DNA from: Choristoneura fumiferana
Lineage: Eukaryota > Arthropoda > Insecta > Lepidoptera > Tortricidae
Assembly (NCBI RefSeq): GCF_025370935.1
Contig: NC_133476.1
Span: 8,360,240 to 8,424,239 of the forward strand
Reading direction: 5' to 3'
Length of the DNA stretch: 64,000 nucleotides
Shown: positions 1 through 13,014 of the stretch, in pieces
How the letters are laid out: the number at the start of each line of letters is the position of its first letter
Position numbering within the stretch: position 1 is the first letter of the stretch
The notes under the pieces: generated by a model
The model's input: only the letters and a program-made list of their open reading frames with translations
Database searches by the model: none
Told to the model about the DNA's origin: nothing
Made by a program: the position numbers and the translations under genes

Positions 1-2745
1 ATTACATTTAAAATAACAATGCTGTAAAGTCGGTGAGTTATTTTCTCGGAAGTTCACTAAAATCTTGTTTTAGCACAGAAGGGGTTGATTGATGTTCTGC
101 TGTTTTAAACTATACCTTGTGAAATTAACGACAGCATTCTCTTTGCACCGCAAATCCATTCGTAATTTAATCTTCATCTTCTTCCTCATCTGATTTGTTC
201 TATCTTTGCTAACTACCTTTTTAGTTGCTGGTATTGATATTCATAATATCCTGTACACGTTGCTGTTTATCGATTTGTTTCAGGTTGGATCCATAAAAAA
301 CGTACCTTCACTTCCCTGTACAAAATCTTTATCGATCATGCTTCTTGCTTCCATACATGTTTACTACCTTTCAATCAAACTCCTTACTCAGGGTATTAAC
401 ACGTAGCTCATAAAAAGCACCTCGATAGCCGTGTTTCAAGAGTTACATCGAGTCGATTCGCACTCGGAGAGCTTAACCCCATTGTTCCATTGTTCTTCGG
501 ATCGGAAGGGTCCGAAATATGGAATTATTCTCGCCACGTCGAACTGATGTGTATCTCAATTCTCAATGGAAGTAGCGGTAATATTTAGCCGAAGTAATGA
601 TGCTGATATAGTTTAGCAGTCGAAAGCTTGGCGCAAAATTAAATAAACGGAATCATGTGATCGAAAAAGAAGTTTGCAGTTAGAATTTAGAGAAGGTTAT
701 AGGTAAAAAACTTATGAAGACGAATTGTTGTATGTAGTAATGCACAGAATTTATATGGGACTTAAATAAATAACGTTTCGAATATGAAACGTCGACTTAT
801 CTATACGGACACGTTACTAGTTATTCCACAGACGCGACAAATGCAGAGTAAAGCAAAATAATTTGATTTCGTAGAAACTCGTGAAACTAGTTTCATCACG
901 GAACGTTTGAATAGTCAAAATCAATTGTCACCTGTTGCTTTTATGAATAAGTTGTCTAACGTACTCAGAATCACAGTCGTATTCATCATTTATTTCTGCC
1001 AAATGGTACAAGATGAGGGTAGAAGTCACGTCTCATTCATTTCACTAATTACGTTGTGTCAATTGAAATGGAATAAATCTCTACTAACCCAGTAAACATT
1101 AAATTGAGGAGTCTAAAAAATGTACCTAAGTACCGAAGCTTACATTTGATGTGCATTTGGTAATGATATGATAAGTAAATAATATATCTCAATGCACTTT
1201 GATAAATCGTAGCTATGCGTAAAGTATTAAAATGAGTTTCCTGTACGATAAAAAATTCATAGCCTTTACAACTCAAAACCTAGGTCTGTATAAAATAACG
1301 ACTAAGATTATAAATAAGTCTGTATTTATCCACAGTTATTATTTATCGGCGAAGGGTTCGTTAGTGCTCAAGTCGGTAGAAGGAGACAAAGAATATGCTA
1401 TTAATGGAAGAGACAGGGATACAGGAGCAAGGCAGCTGTAATTAAGGCAATGGTGACCGTTGAAAATGTCAGACTTAATGCACGGTATAAATGTAGTAGT
1501 AAAAACCAGTCATATATGCTGTGTAAGTACGTGATCGGTTGCTTGCTGCGTGAGCATGGGAAACACCACTTTACCGAGCGGCCGGTGTTACCATTTTGCA
1601 AAAATCTTCTCTTTTTTTAATTAAAGTGGCTTGTGTAGGATTATAGTGAGCGTGAAACGGTGGACTAAACGGACTGTTTCTCGAAATTGATATCAGTTTT
1701 GACCCGAATAGCTCGGCTACAAAATTAGAAAGATAACTTTTATCGTGCAAAACGGTTTTTTCGGAATGTGTCTCAACAATTATTATTTTTTGATTTTATC
1801 TCTACCAACGCAAACATCAAGATAAAGTACTTACCTCAAGCTAGTACTGCATAGTATAATTATAGTTTTATGGATGGATGACCTGTCCCGGCGGCCATTT
1901 ATGTTGCCTTGTACATGATGTAGTGTCTGCATGGAGTACACGAGAAAGATAATTTTCCTTGAGAATACAAGCAGATAGATCATAAAGTTGTACGTGACTG
2001 CGAGTCTACTTATGAATAGCAACATCATAGTTTGAACTTGGGGAAAATTTCAAAACTATGGTTCTCAGATTAAGGGAGCTGCTTAACCACTTTATGATAA
2101 GTTCCAAGTTCAATATGTTATGTTAAAATGACAGACATTATGATGCTGTATCTGTTTATCTGAACAAAATAAATAGCATTACACATAAACGTAATAATGA
2201 ACATTATTACCAAATTTCAAGTTCATAGGATTATACTTACCTTGAAAATTTGAAGACTTTAGGTCCAACCAATGGCTGTAAAACCTGTGTGACAAACGGA
2301 CAGAGGAACCGATGGAAGTATGGACGGACAGACACGTGATTATTAGCCAGAAAGGGCTACGTTTGAACCCTTCGGGTACGATACCCTAAAAACTTAAAAG
2401 TTTTCAGAATGGTGACACATACTATAAGAAACAAGGACGCGTAACGATGCCTATAAAAGTACATAATATAATATAGTAATATGGGTTGCTGTAACTCTCA
2501 TTTGATACATTTTATTGTTAAATCATATAACAGTAACGCTAATTTAGATTAGACCATAATTGTAGATAGTTACTGTTATAAATGCAAGTGATACACTTTA
2601 AAATATTTTGCATGTCTTTTTGACAAAACTTATCGCACTATAAATTGTATGTTCATCTTGTTTGAGCAAATAAATGACTGATTTCTAGTACCTACTAAAT
2701 ATCTCACTCATAATCATGTTAAAGCTTCGCATTTTTATAGACAGA
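1..2745. other. Noncoding DNA upstream of EcR-B1
   Basis: AT-rich sequence. Open frames are short (under 80 codons), lack family resemblance and mostly start at non-ATG codons. Around 2,290-2,395 there is a degraded dispersed repeat (GACGGACAGACA followed by a GGGTACGATACCCTAAAA-like end) that resembles the 'ACGGAACCCTAAAA' repeat family found elsewhere in the window. I see no gene. It may be intergenic, or an intron if an upstream EcR isoform exon lies outside the window. Confidence 0.6.
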
Positions 2746-2847
2746 TATATACACTGAGCGGCAAAAAATCTGGCCCTCAAATATATGCAGTTACTTATAG
2801 GTAATTTTGTATGAAGAGTGGGCCAAATTTTGTGCCGCTGAGTATAT
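2746..2847. mobile_element. Palindromic MITE (GAGCGGCA family), copy 1
   Basis: A roughly 100-bp element with inverted ends. The left end reads ACTGAGCGGCAAAAAATCTG and the right end is its near complement, ending GTGCCGCTGAGTATAT. It has no coding capacity. A second copy of the same family lies at 57,650-57,743 inside the lectin gene. It is a non-autonomous DNA element; the superfamily cannot be assigned from the sequence alone. Confidence 0.75.
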
Positions 2848-3266
2848 TACCTTCTGCGAAAATTTATATACAAACCTCGGCCAAAACCACACCAAAACTA
2901 AAATTACAATGTCAAATATACTCATCATTACATATCAATGAAGCACAGCCTAAGTATTTAGGTCACTCTTAATTAAATATAAATATGAATACACTCTATG
3001 TATATGTATACTTGCCATGACTATTATCGCTTTGAATCTTTATGCAGTGTATGTATCTCGGAAATTATTTAAAGGTTATAAAGGTTTATAAAAGGGCACT
3101 CGGTTCAGTTCCGAGCTATTGTGTCTTGCGTTCAATAAAATTAAAAGTCAAAAAGTTATTTATAGCTGGCCGTAATTACATATTATGTTCTCGTGTGCTA
3201 TTTACTCTTAACGTTTATTATTTTTCATTTGTCTATAACAATATTCATCGAATGACGTTAAATCTA
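2848..3266. other. Noncoding spacer
   Basis: AT-rich. An open frame starting at 3,042 runs into the following inverted-repeat element and is not credible as a gene. No other feature seen. Confidence 0.5.
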
Positions 3267-3795
3267 ATTACGACACGGTTCTGTGGTGGTCTAGGAATAA
3301 AATTGGCTGACTGTACATGCAATCATAATCTTGTTGTACCCAGGTATACCCAGGTATACCCAGGTCACCTGCAATATGATTTTACACCTGTTATATTAAT
3401 ATGAAAATTGAGAGGCCAAAATGTAATTTGCAAATAAGAAACAGTAAGCAATTATTACAAAAATAATTACAATTAGAAAAGGGATTTAAGAACACAAACA
3501 CAACATGATTTAAAAGATAGTGTAATCGATTCTTACTATTCTGAGCAAAGTACTTTAGTAGTTTATGAATTTCCGTTATTTAATTAACACCTTATTATTA
3601 TTGTAATCATTTTTGTAATAATTGCTTACTGTATCTTATTTGTAAATTACATTTGGGCCTCTCCTGAAAATTCTCCATTTTACAGGTGAATTCTCATATT
3701 ACAGGTGACGTTATATACCTGGGTACAACAAGATTATGATTGCATGTACAGTGGGCCAATTTTATTTCTAGGCCAACACAGAACCGTGTCGTAAT
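3267..3795. mobile_element. Foldback DNA element with about 200-bp inverted arms
   Basis: Long inverted repeat of about 530 bp. The left arm begins ATTACGACACGGTTCTGT and extends to about 3,472. The right arm (about 3,597-3,795) is its imperfect reverse complement, ending ACAGAACCGTGTCGTAAT. The arms match over almost their whole length, leaving a central loop of about 120 bp. The left arm carries a 10-bp tandem (CCCAGGTATA, about three copies) that is single-copy in the right arm. No clear target duplication was seen. Confidence 0.8.
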
Positions 3796-4429
3796 GACAT
3801 TTTCTTCAATCGCAATATTTCTTATAAAACAATTGTACGTAAAATTATTTCCTTTCCGAGTAGCAATGAAAACTTAACTGCAACTGTAATACGTATAAAA
3901 AATTTGTCATGTCACTTTGAAAACGATACGACTACTCAATATGACCGGTTCTTTTCATATTTACCTACTAAGTATATGAAACTTATAAAATGACCATTTT
4001 TTTATCAGGACTATTTCCTGAATTTACCAAACCAAACCAACTCTGCGATGAAAGTAATTTTTTGGTCGGTAAATAAACATTTAAAACCGCATATTCTTGT
4101 AAGTATTGTAGTTTCATGTGCAAGTACATAATTTTAATTTTATGTTCCGAGTAGAAATGTTTCATAACATTCATATTGGATGGCCGTAAAGAAATAACAT
4201 GTGCCTTTGTGAAATAGGAACTGTCACGCGTAAATAAGAATTGTCGAGGAAAAGTTATTTTTGTAGAGCTACGTGTATGTACCTACAGTAAACTTATTTT
4301 GACCGAGCTATGCCATGATGTATTTAAATTGTAAAAATGGTGAGGTAAATTGACTTGAGAATTTAATTTTTTTCGGATTTTTATTATTGGTGATTTTTAT
4401 GAGCTACCTTCATACTACATTTCAAGATA

Positions 4430-4540
4430 CGCGTGTCCCTGAAAAAAGAGTTGACAGAAGGACGGACGGACGAAAAGACAACAAAGCGATCCTACGAGGT
4501 TTCCGTTAGTCTGATATACGGAACCCTAAAAACAGTCATT
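4430..4540 (+). repeat. Fragment of dispersed 'ACGGAACCCTAAAA' repeat
   Basis: Contains the GGACGGACGGACG-type tract and ends TATACGGAACCCTAAAAA. This ending is shared with the copy at 51,698-52,216 and, in reverse, with the one at 12,370-13,014. It is truncated at its other end. Confidence 0.55.
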
Positions 4541-5037
4541 ATTAAAAAAATAGGGCTAATTATTTGACGACAGAAATTTTCTAACAAAACAAATAACAAG
4601 TTTTAACCAACACATAGAATTATTAGAAAAAAAATAGTTTACGCAGGTATTAAATTGGCTGTCGCATAAATCCCGAGTCTATCCCTGCCCTTTGGGCAAA
4701 ACAATGAAAAGAGAAGTTAAAACAAGTGCACATATCGCCGGCGAGCGCCATTTATTCCTAGCCCGAACAATGGGCGGTAATACCACCGGTTTCGTTCGAT
4801 CATTGCTGAGTTACGACCCTATAAATACCTCGAGACGTGCCCATGACCCGCGCGACACTTATATTGTAGAACTGTGTGTGAAGAAATGAGGGTTTACGTA
4901 GAGTTTCAAGCTACTTGAAAATTACTTGTATATGTTGATGTTTTTGCAACCTATAATTACATCACTGGTGTGTCTATATAATATGTTTGTCAAACCTACA
5001 AATTACTGGGGAATCAAAACCTGTAGGATACTTGCAG

Positions 5038-5272
5038 TAGTCCCAGAAACTTTAAATTTGGTATGAGGTAGCTCTCATAGCACAGTTAATAAGAAAAATC
5101 TTATTTTTTTCTGTCCGTCTGTCAGTACAGTAACCGCCTAAATAGACCCCATACCTACTGCGTACTTGGGGCTTTGCTAGCACTGAATATTAATAGATAC
5201 GTACAAATTTGTACGGAACTCTCGTTGCGCTAGTACGACTCGTCCGTCGAGTACGAGTCAGTCGGTTTGTAG
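5038..5272 (-). repeat. Dispersed 'GTGCGAGTC...GGTTCCGTA' repeat fragment
   Basis: Reads in reverse complement. The right end (5,206-5,272) corresponds to the family's GAGTCGGACTCG...GGTTCCGTAC start and the left part carries the CTGTCCGTCTGTC tract. Diverged and incomplete. Confidence 0.5.
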
Positions 5273-7915
5273 TACATATGGTTAACTACCGGTAGACACA
5301 TGGTCCAACTTTTTGAAGCCAACCTTTTAGTTATAACGTTATAACAACAATGCACTCAAGAGTTTGGTGGTTCTTGTATAAATAAAAATCTGGTGTAATG
5401 GCTTCACCTAATGCAAATCTGATTAAATGTACTTAATGGTTTTAGGTGAAACTAGACTGCTTTTATAGGTGAGTCAAAAAAGAAAGAAAGACAGAAAGAA
5501 AAAACAGTTATTGCCACAAAACACATTAAATAAGATTTCGTACAAAATAAAAGTTTATAATTGTGACAATAGGCGTCGGCGTCAGCATATGCTGCTCAAA
5601 GAGTAGCCTTAGCCGTAGTGACCGTTGGATTCAACTAATTATCTACTTTTGTATCATTTATAATGACTGTAGTCCACTAGACTAGACGATTTTCCCTTTA
5701 TGTTCTTATACCCATCGCTAGTAACCTTCTCGAATGTTATAAAGACCTGAGCATTTACATATGTAATGCAAGCTGTCGTTGAATGAAATTCGAGCTCAAA
5801 GTCTCCTATTTGCACCAAACTATTGTGTTGCATGACGCACTGAGATGAATAACAATAATGATAAGTGAATTTCGGTTGCCAAGCCGTTTTGTATTGGATG
5901 TGTGATTGTAAATTGATTCGAGATCGTTATCGACGTGTTTGAGTAACAAACACATACGTAAGCTGTACGTCAGTGACGGGAAAAGACTAATCTTAATCTA
6001 CAAAAGGGGTCATTCTCTAATCTAAACCACTTTCTCAAAGTTGAATCACTTTTTGTGCTTCAGACATAAGTAAATTCAATTACTTCAGCTAGCAGCATCT
6101 AAAATTCAATCGGAAATTAGGCGGATCGAAATAGACATTAACATTCAGGGAGCAAGTCTCCTATCTAGTAGCATTAAAGGATCAGCTCTAACAAATCGAG
6201 ATAGATATCTGGAAATACCTAAAGCCGTTGGCTTTAGTCCAGCGCAACTAGGGCGAGCGTTCGTAGGTGTCCATCGACAGACCGTTGTTGGCATCGCTTT
6301 AATAGGTTACGTGGAATTTCTACTAAACCTACATATCTTTAGAAATACGTGCAAGGAAAAATTATGCAAAATCATACGGCGAAAATTGTACAAAAGGGCA
6401 GGACGAAAACTCTAGAGAACAATGTCCCTTCATTGTAAATTATCAGTGTTATTAACTCGTCGGTAGATAAATTACATGACAATGTGGTTCAAGTAATAAT
6501 GACAACACGGTTGTCTCACGTAGACCTTCGGTCCTCAGTTCCCATGTTATTGCTTATTGGTGCTTATTGGCCATGACCGTGACTTGCAATTAGCCGTAAT
6601 TACCTTCAATTTGCGCCGCTACCAATGTTATTCGCAGTGCTCTAGTCCAATCTTCAACTCATAACTCATCAACCTCTGCCATTATTGTGACTGTTCAAAT
6701 GAAACCCTGTTTGCCTCGTTAGTGATTACCGATTGATGTTTATTTATCCAGGATCCGTGCTTCCTCTTCAAATATATTCTCAACATTCATTTCAAACTTA
6801 ATTACCCTCATAAAACAAAATATGACACGGACAAAATTGAGACTTCCTTATGGTTCAAGTACTTAAATCGCATCTGGCCCGTGGAATACCGCTGATCTTT
6901 AAATAATCCGAGCAAAAACTTTACAAATAACGAGGTAGCTCTGCAGATGTGGTTGTTTTTTAAAATAAGAAACTTATTATTCTGTCTAATTGCAAAGTTG
7001 GCAAGGAAGCGGGAGGCGACTTAGGCTGTCAGTCTGTTCCTATTTTAACTATGAAGGCATGTTATTTGGCAAATTCCCTATGTGCTAGCTGAAGTCAACG
7101 TTTTCTTTGACACTCGACACGGCTCACGTCAAAGAAATGAATCGTCTGTGTAAAGTGTACGAAAATAAAAAAATGTTTGAAGACGTATTGTTCTACGGCT
7201 GGCTGATAGTGAGAAATTGCTCTACGCGACCGCTTGTTGAAGATACCGACTTTAGATATTTGTTTTAGTTGGAAAAAGTTGGTTTCAAATAATAAGACTA
7301 TGTATGCAGTGTTTTGAGTACCAATAGTTACTCCTCGATCTTGACAAAGAAAGCCCTCGCTTGCTTAAAAATCTTCCTACACTATCTAAAACACCACAAC
7401 CCCACACGCATAAAATGACTGTTCTATTTTAAAAGCAGAGCCATTATTTGAACCGTATCTTAAGTTCTAATGACGACGCTGTAAAAACTTGTGATGACAT
7501 CAGTAATGTTAACAAAAAGCTCCCACTAAGTGGTACGGGTATACGCAGAGTATAACCAGTAGATTACTAACAAGACTATGCTATAGCCTGCTTGGTAATA
7601 GAATTCATCTTTCCCAATTGCATGTATCGTGGTGCCATCGCACCTACTGTTGATGTGGTGAATCCAGCAATAGTGAGGACAATGTGTTACGCAACGTATG
7701 AAATGCATTCCGTAAACGACTCACGCGCAGTGCGCAACGGTCGTGAGGCGCGGACGTTTCGTGTCCGGTGGTGACCCATTTGCAATATAATTCCGATCCG
7801 TCTTAGATATTGATTGGCGGACAAAATAAGGGATTATCGTATTGTTGATGTGGATACAATGACAATAAGTTATTTTACTATCAATTCGGTGTAACAAGTT
7901 GTAAATTTATGTGAA

Positions 7916-7928
7916 AGGTCATTGATCC
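7916..7928. promoter_or_regulatory. EcRE-like inverted repeat (IR-1)
   Basis: AGGTCATTGATCC matches 12 of 13 positions of the insect ecdysone response element consensus RGKTCANTGAMCY, an inverted repeat with a 1-bp spacer. It lies about 7 kb upstream of the EcR-B1 start codon. EcR is known to be autoregulated by ecdysone in insects, so a role in feedback is plausible. A 13-bp near-match in 64 kb can also occur by chance. Confidence 0.3.
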
Positions 7929-10900
7929 GCAAGCGTCTTGACTTGATTAGGTATTCTTTTTACACAGAATATTCGAAGTTACTTTCTTGGTAATCTTCTA
8001 AAAATAAGCAGATTTCTATTTTCGTTTCAACAGCTAAATAATATAATTCTGAATATATTATTTTGTATAATTTAAGGGTTCTAGTCTAGACTACCTATTC
8101 AATATTAACATTAATTTATAAACAGTCGTAGGTCGGCTGTTTGCACAGGCCCCTCATAAAGCGTTTGTTAAACAAGGCATATTTTCAGTAAATTTGTTTT
8201 CTTCAAAAAACTTAGTCTTGCGAGAAAACTCATAAATAAGCTCGTAAAACACCGCCGGTCCCAATTATTACATTTCGCTGACTTTAATCATGATTAATAT
8301 CCGCTTCGGCATGCTGCGGTGCTGAAGAAAAACATCCTTCCGAATTCAATCTAATTAGAGCTAAGTGCTCCTTTTCTGTTTCAATTTTGTTCCACTCCAG
8401 AACACCGCTACCCTGATGCGATGGTAAGTATTTTTGAAGAACAGTTAAGTTTATTTCTATGATTAGAGCATCATCACCTGGGAGTAATTGGCGCGAAGCA
8501 CGCACCACTGGCTCCCAGTTTGGTTCCCAGGGACTAACAATACAATCCGCAACCGACACAGCCCTCGATCACGCCTGCAATTTCATATCACTCCTCGGAC
8601 TCGATAGTTACATCACGTAAATGATACTATTGGCAACTGCGATTGCAAAACGACATAATACTCAACGATTGTATTGAATGTAAACTCTAACTCACAAATT
8701 GTAAAGTTCATTATCATTCCCACGACTTGCGCATGAGATTTCGAATGATTGAAGACTGCAAATGTGTCCAAGCGAAAGTGCAACCAAAGCTCACTGCAGA
8801 AAGGCTACGTTTACTTGAGCATCAGATAACATTGTCTAGGCATTATGTAAGCGTTCATGTGACTGCGAGGAACGGTAACATGGTTCCTTAGCAGGTCACA
8901 TTGCATCGGTGCGAATGACATCAGTGTCTGTCAAGTGCATAAGAGTCAACGAACAGGATTTTGTTGCGTATGCAATGGATGCTCTCTAGCCTTGACTTGT
9001 CGGTCCATGGCTCTTGGCCAGAACCATTCACTGACCCACTATACGCTAGAAATTGCACGTATGATTTTGAAAGACTCGTTCGTCTTGTTTTTTGTAATGC
9101 GGTTTGCCTAAAGATATCTAGGGCAAAGATTAAAGTTATTGTTGATTTGCCGACTGCCTCGTCAAGGTCGCGCGATTGGGCCACTTTTAGCTTTATCTAA
9201 CTTCCTAAGGCCACTTTATTAGATCTAACATAAATTTAAGAGTGTTTATTAAAATAGAACGGAAAGATATTCATTTTCGTCAAACTGCCAAGTCAGAAGT
9301 CAGAATTGATTGGTCTTTAGCAGAAATTCTCAAGTAATGTTTCCCCACCTGCAGCATTGGAATTTGTCATAAGTATAAAAACAGTGTATTCCGGCCCCGG
9401 TGGAAACATGTGCTCCACGTCATGCACTCTGCTGCGTCTCTCATGTAAACAATGTACTGAATTAAACGAGCCGTAGTTAGTTCCTTCAAGTCGACAGGCT
9501 GCATCAAGTTGCTCGGCTTGTTACGCCACGGCGACCGGTGTACAAAGTTAAGGACACAGCGTGTTAGTCCAGCTATTATCTTTTAATACCATCGACTTCA
9601 TTATTCGCTATATTTTTTTGCGACGTCGGCGAGGCGCGGCCGGCATCGCCGACACGGGTTTGATAACCCGGAGACCTTGGTCTTAATTGCGCTTGCGCAA
9701 ACCATTCCGCCGCGTCCACTTTTTATGCGCCTGCACATCGCTAGTAAAAACATGACAACGACGCACAACCAGCCGACTGAAAAGGACATTAAAGCTGCAA
9801 GTAAAGCCCTAGGTAATCCATAACTCCCATAAACCGTCGGCTAACATCAAGTGCGCTCTACCGAGAAAGCTTCGAGAGCATCGTCTTACACCTCGTCATG
9901 CTTTTGCAGATCGCGTTCGATAATTTAGATTTTCTTGTTTTTATAATCTTGTTATGGTACCTGAATGTAACATTTCACAATTTAAATATGAAAAAGTTGA
10001 TGCACCGGTGGTAATGACAGTGAATATGTTCGTTATGATTTACGAGATGTCATATAGTTAGTCATGCACATTCATGGTGATCCATTGCTTTTCTAACGGA
10101 TGCATACATTTTTGTTACAGGTAAGGCGAACAATATGCTGCTTTCCCCGGAACTGGTAAACTTAGCAACAACTTATAAAATCGTTGCGGTTGCAAGATCT
10201 TTCGTATCACTTTGTTTGCTTCCATATTCACGCAAAACCGCAACAAAAGGACAGAATGGCTGGAAGCCAACATTCGATTACATTACATTAATCATTCCTC
10301 GGTATGTAGAATTCGTCGTTCATAAATCTCCGTGCGGCTAGCAGCCGTAGCCCCCGTCCGCATGACAAGTGGTTTTCGCTCCGCAACGATTAATAAAGAA
10401 AACAATAAACTTAAAACCAATTGGCGATTCGCAAGGTTTTAATGAAATGCTTTTAGCGACCATTAATGGCAAGAAGCATCAAATCATAAAGCACTCCAGA
10501 CTGAAGATAATGGCCATCAATCCAAAGAGCTGCGAAGGCGAATCCTGCCCGGAACAATAAATAAACTTCGATTCGGCAGGTAAAGATTACTTTAATACGA
10601 TTCGTAATGACATCACAAAACCGGTAATGATGTAGCTGCGAAGACTGCCTTCGATTAATTTTATCTCTAATTTACATTTAATGAAAACTGAGCAAAAAGT
10701 AGAATTAATTCCTTGATTTGTTAATAGACGATTCTAGCCGGGAAAACAAGAGTCAAGGCTGTGGCGAATCATAGCAGGAAAGGCCATTTAGACTTCGCTA
10801 CAGTTTGTCAACGATCGTTACAATTGAGGTCGAGTTGCTTACTGGTCGTTCAGAAAACGTTATTCGTTTTAAGTTCATCTACTAGTATCTCTCATTGTAC

Positions 10901-11508
10901 AGCTGTAGCGTAACTAATTGTCGTTAAATCTCTATCAATTAACACGTCAAATAGTAAACATCAGTGGGTGGCGTATCGCTGTAACAACTTGAATCACAAC
11001 GGGTTGCCTAAATTTTGTGTTGATGTTATTGATGACAAGTATGGCAAAGATAGTATACACTAACTTGGTGCTGTTACATCCGAAGGCATGTCTATTATAG
11101 AATTCACTCTTCTGTCACTCTCCAAGTTGCTTATTGAAAATGTTTACTCGGCGCTACTGATAGATCTAGCACGTAGGTATGTATAAAGTACTAAGTACGC
11201 TAGGAATTGCTATTTCCCCGCAACTAGACCGAATTTAGTAAATTGAGGAACTAATTAAAACGAATGCTAATGGCCTCATTATCGCCTGTGTAGCATTTAA
11301 AACAGAGGCCATCCGGTGTGATCCGTCGGATTATGTTTACTTATGAGAAACTAGCTTCTGCCAAAGGCCCTGCTCCGTGAAAACAGTCTGGCTTCCCATC
11401 CCGTGGCAATTTCGAAAAACACCTTCTTACTGTACCTTTGCAAGTCCTATATTATAGGACATCACAACCAGCCTGTGTCAGTCCACTGCTGGACATATCC
11501 CCCCTTAA

Positions 11509-11538
11509 CCCCCCCCCCCCACACACACACACACACAC
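11509..11538. repeat. Poly-C plus (AC)n microsatellite
   Basis: Twelve consecutive C residues are followed by nine AC units. Just upstream, at 11,473-11,497, is the CTGTGTCAGTCCACTGCTGG motif, which is typical of a widespread lepidopteran repeat, so the tract probably sits in a repeat relic. Confidence 0.85.
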
Positions 11539-12369
11539 GCTCACCGGCACCCCACTGAACTCTATCTTCAACTCTCCTTCTCTATTCCCTGCTCGCTGTC
11601 TTACCAATATCATCGTCCCATCTAGCTACAGGGCGCCCTAAGGAATATATCTGCCACAGTTCCAAGTCTCTATCTGTAGTGGTTTAGGCTGCGCGTTGTC
11701 TGTCAGGTCAGTTACGTTACTCTTTTATAGGTATAGATATTGAAACGAAATCGGAACGTGTAAACATTCGAGAACGATACCTAAATGCTAAGTAATTCGG
11801 CAAAGAGAAGCGACGCGGGGAGCGGGCGGGGCAGGGTAAGAACCAATCGTAGTTCCTTGCACGCACGATTGCCCAAACAAAGAGAAGTTACGATCGGATT
11901 TTAGTAACATTTCACGTTTAAGAAAGATTTGTGCGGTAAATAACGTTTTAATAAAGTGTCAGAGGTTTAAAAGTAACTAATTACTCATGGGAAAACTCGT
12001 ATATATGTACAACTCTTTATTTTACATAAACACATTAAAAACCAGGTCCGAGCCTGGGTTATTTCGTTTCAATTTGAAATTTTTAGGGTTCGCTCTTTAT
12101 TTGACATGTCTGTCAGTCAAGTCAAGATCGAATGCGATTCCTTGGAGTTATGAAAAAAAATAAGTTCCGAGGTTAAGGTAATCAGAAGATACAACTTTTT
12201 GAAAGTGTATTTATTTTCATATTAGGAAACCGGTTTGAAATTTGGCAAACGGCAGGTAAAGATGTACAAAGTAGATAAAGAAAGAGTGAAAATCACTAAA
12301 TTGCAAAAAAATATTCTCACAATAATACTGTAGCTGTACTTATGTATACTTAATACAGCATTATTTTCT

Positions 12370-13014
12370 ACTCCCTTTTTAGGGTTCTGTAGTCAACTAG
12401 GAACCCTTATAGTTTCGCCATGTCTGTCCTTCTGTCTGTCTGTCTGTCCGCGAGTAAGCTCAGATACCGTTACTACTAGAAAGCTGTAATTTGACATGAA
12501 TATACATATCAGTCACGCCGACAGTGGTACAATAAAAAAAAGTTAAAAATTTTTAGGGTACCTCCCATAGACGTAAAGGGGGGTGATTTTTTTTCTCGAC
12601 TAACCCTATAATGTGGGGTATCGTTCGATATTCGATAGGTCCATTGGGGGATTGGTAAGACAATTTTTCTATTCAGTGATCTATTTGCGAAATATTCAAC
12701 TTTAAAGTGCAAATTTTAATTGAAACCGGGGGTTCCTCCCCCCCCTCTAAAATCTAAGGTGTTGGGTGGAAAAACTTGAAAAAGTTCAGAATGGTAGTAA
12801 ATATATCCAATTTACAAGGTAAATTATAGCGGCTAAGATTGCTTGAGAATTATTAGTAGTTTAAGTAAATAGCAGCCTAAGGTATAAAATATACCTAAAC
12901 TTGGAAGATTCAGTACACAATACGAAATGTTTAGAAAAATATTATTTGATTTTTTCGTAATGGCTACGGAACCCTATCCTGGGCGTGTACGAGACGCTCT
13001 TGGCCGGTTTTAAA
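12370..13014 (-). repeat. Dispersed lepidopteran repeat, near full length
   Basis: In reverse orientation the element starts AAACCGGCCAAGAGCGTCTC near 13,014, runs through GGGTTCCGTA-like sequence, and ends in a CTGTCTGTCTGTC-rich tract and TACAGAACCCTAAAAA near 12,370. The internal segments GGGTACCTCCCATAGACG and TAATGTGGGGTATCG belong to the same family. No open reading frame. The same family occurs at 51,698-52,216. Confidence 0.65.

Larger units (their letters stand above)
3796..12369. other. Noncoding upstream region with repeat relics
   Basis: No coding exon recognised on either strand. The longest open frame is 91 codons (8,284-8,559, minus), with no recognisable domain. Listed separately: repeat fragments at 4,430-4,540 and 5,038-5,272, an EcRE-like palindrome at 7,916-7,928, and a C/AC microsatellite at 11,509-11,538. 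A GC-rich patch at 9,600-9,740 stands out from the AT-rich background but has no supportable function. Confidence 0.5.

Noticed and set aside
3042..3404. 120-codon plus-strand frame
   Set aside because: Its second half is the left arm of the foldback element. It starts at a non-ATG codon and has no domain.
8284..8559. 91-codon minus-strand frame
   Set aside because: No recognisable domain, no flanking splice or promoter evidence. A chance frame is likely.
9372..9385. TATAAAAACAGTG as a TATA promoter
   Set aside because: No downstream gene on the plus strand until EcR, 5.6 kb away. A chance TATA in AT-rich DNA.
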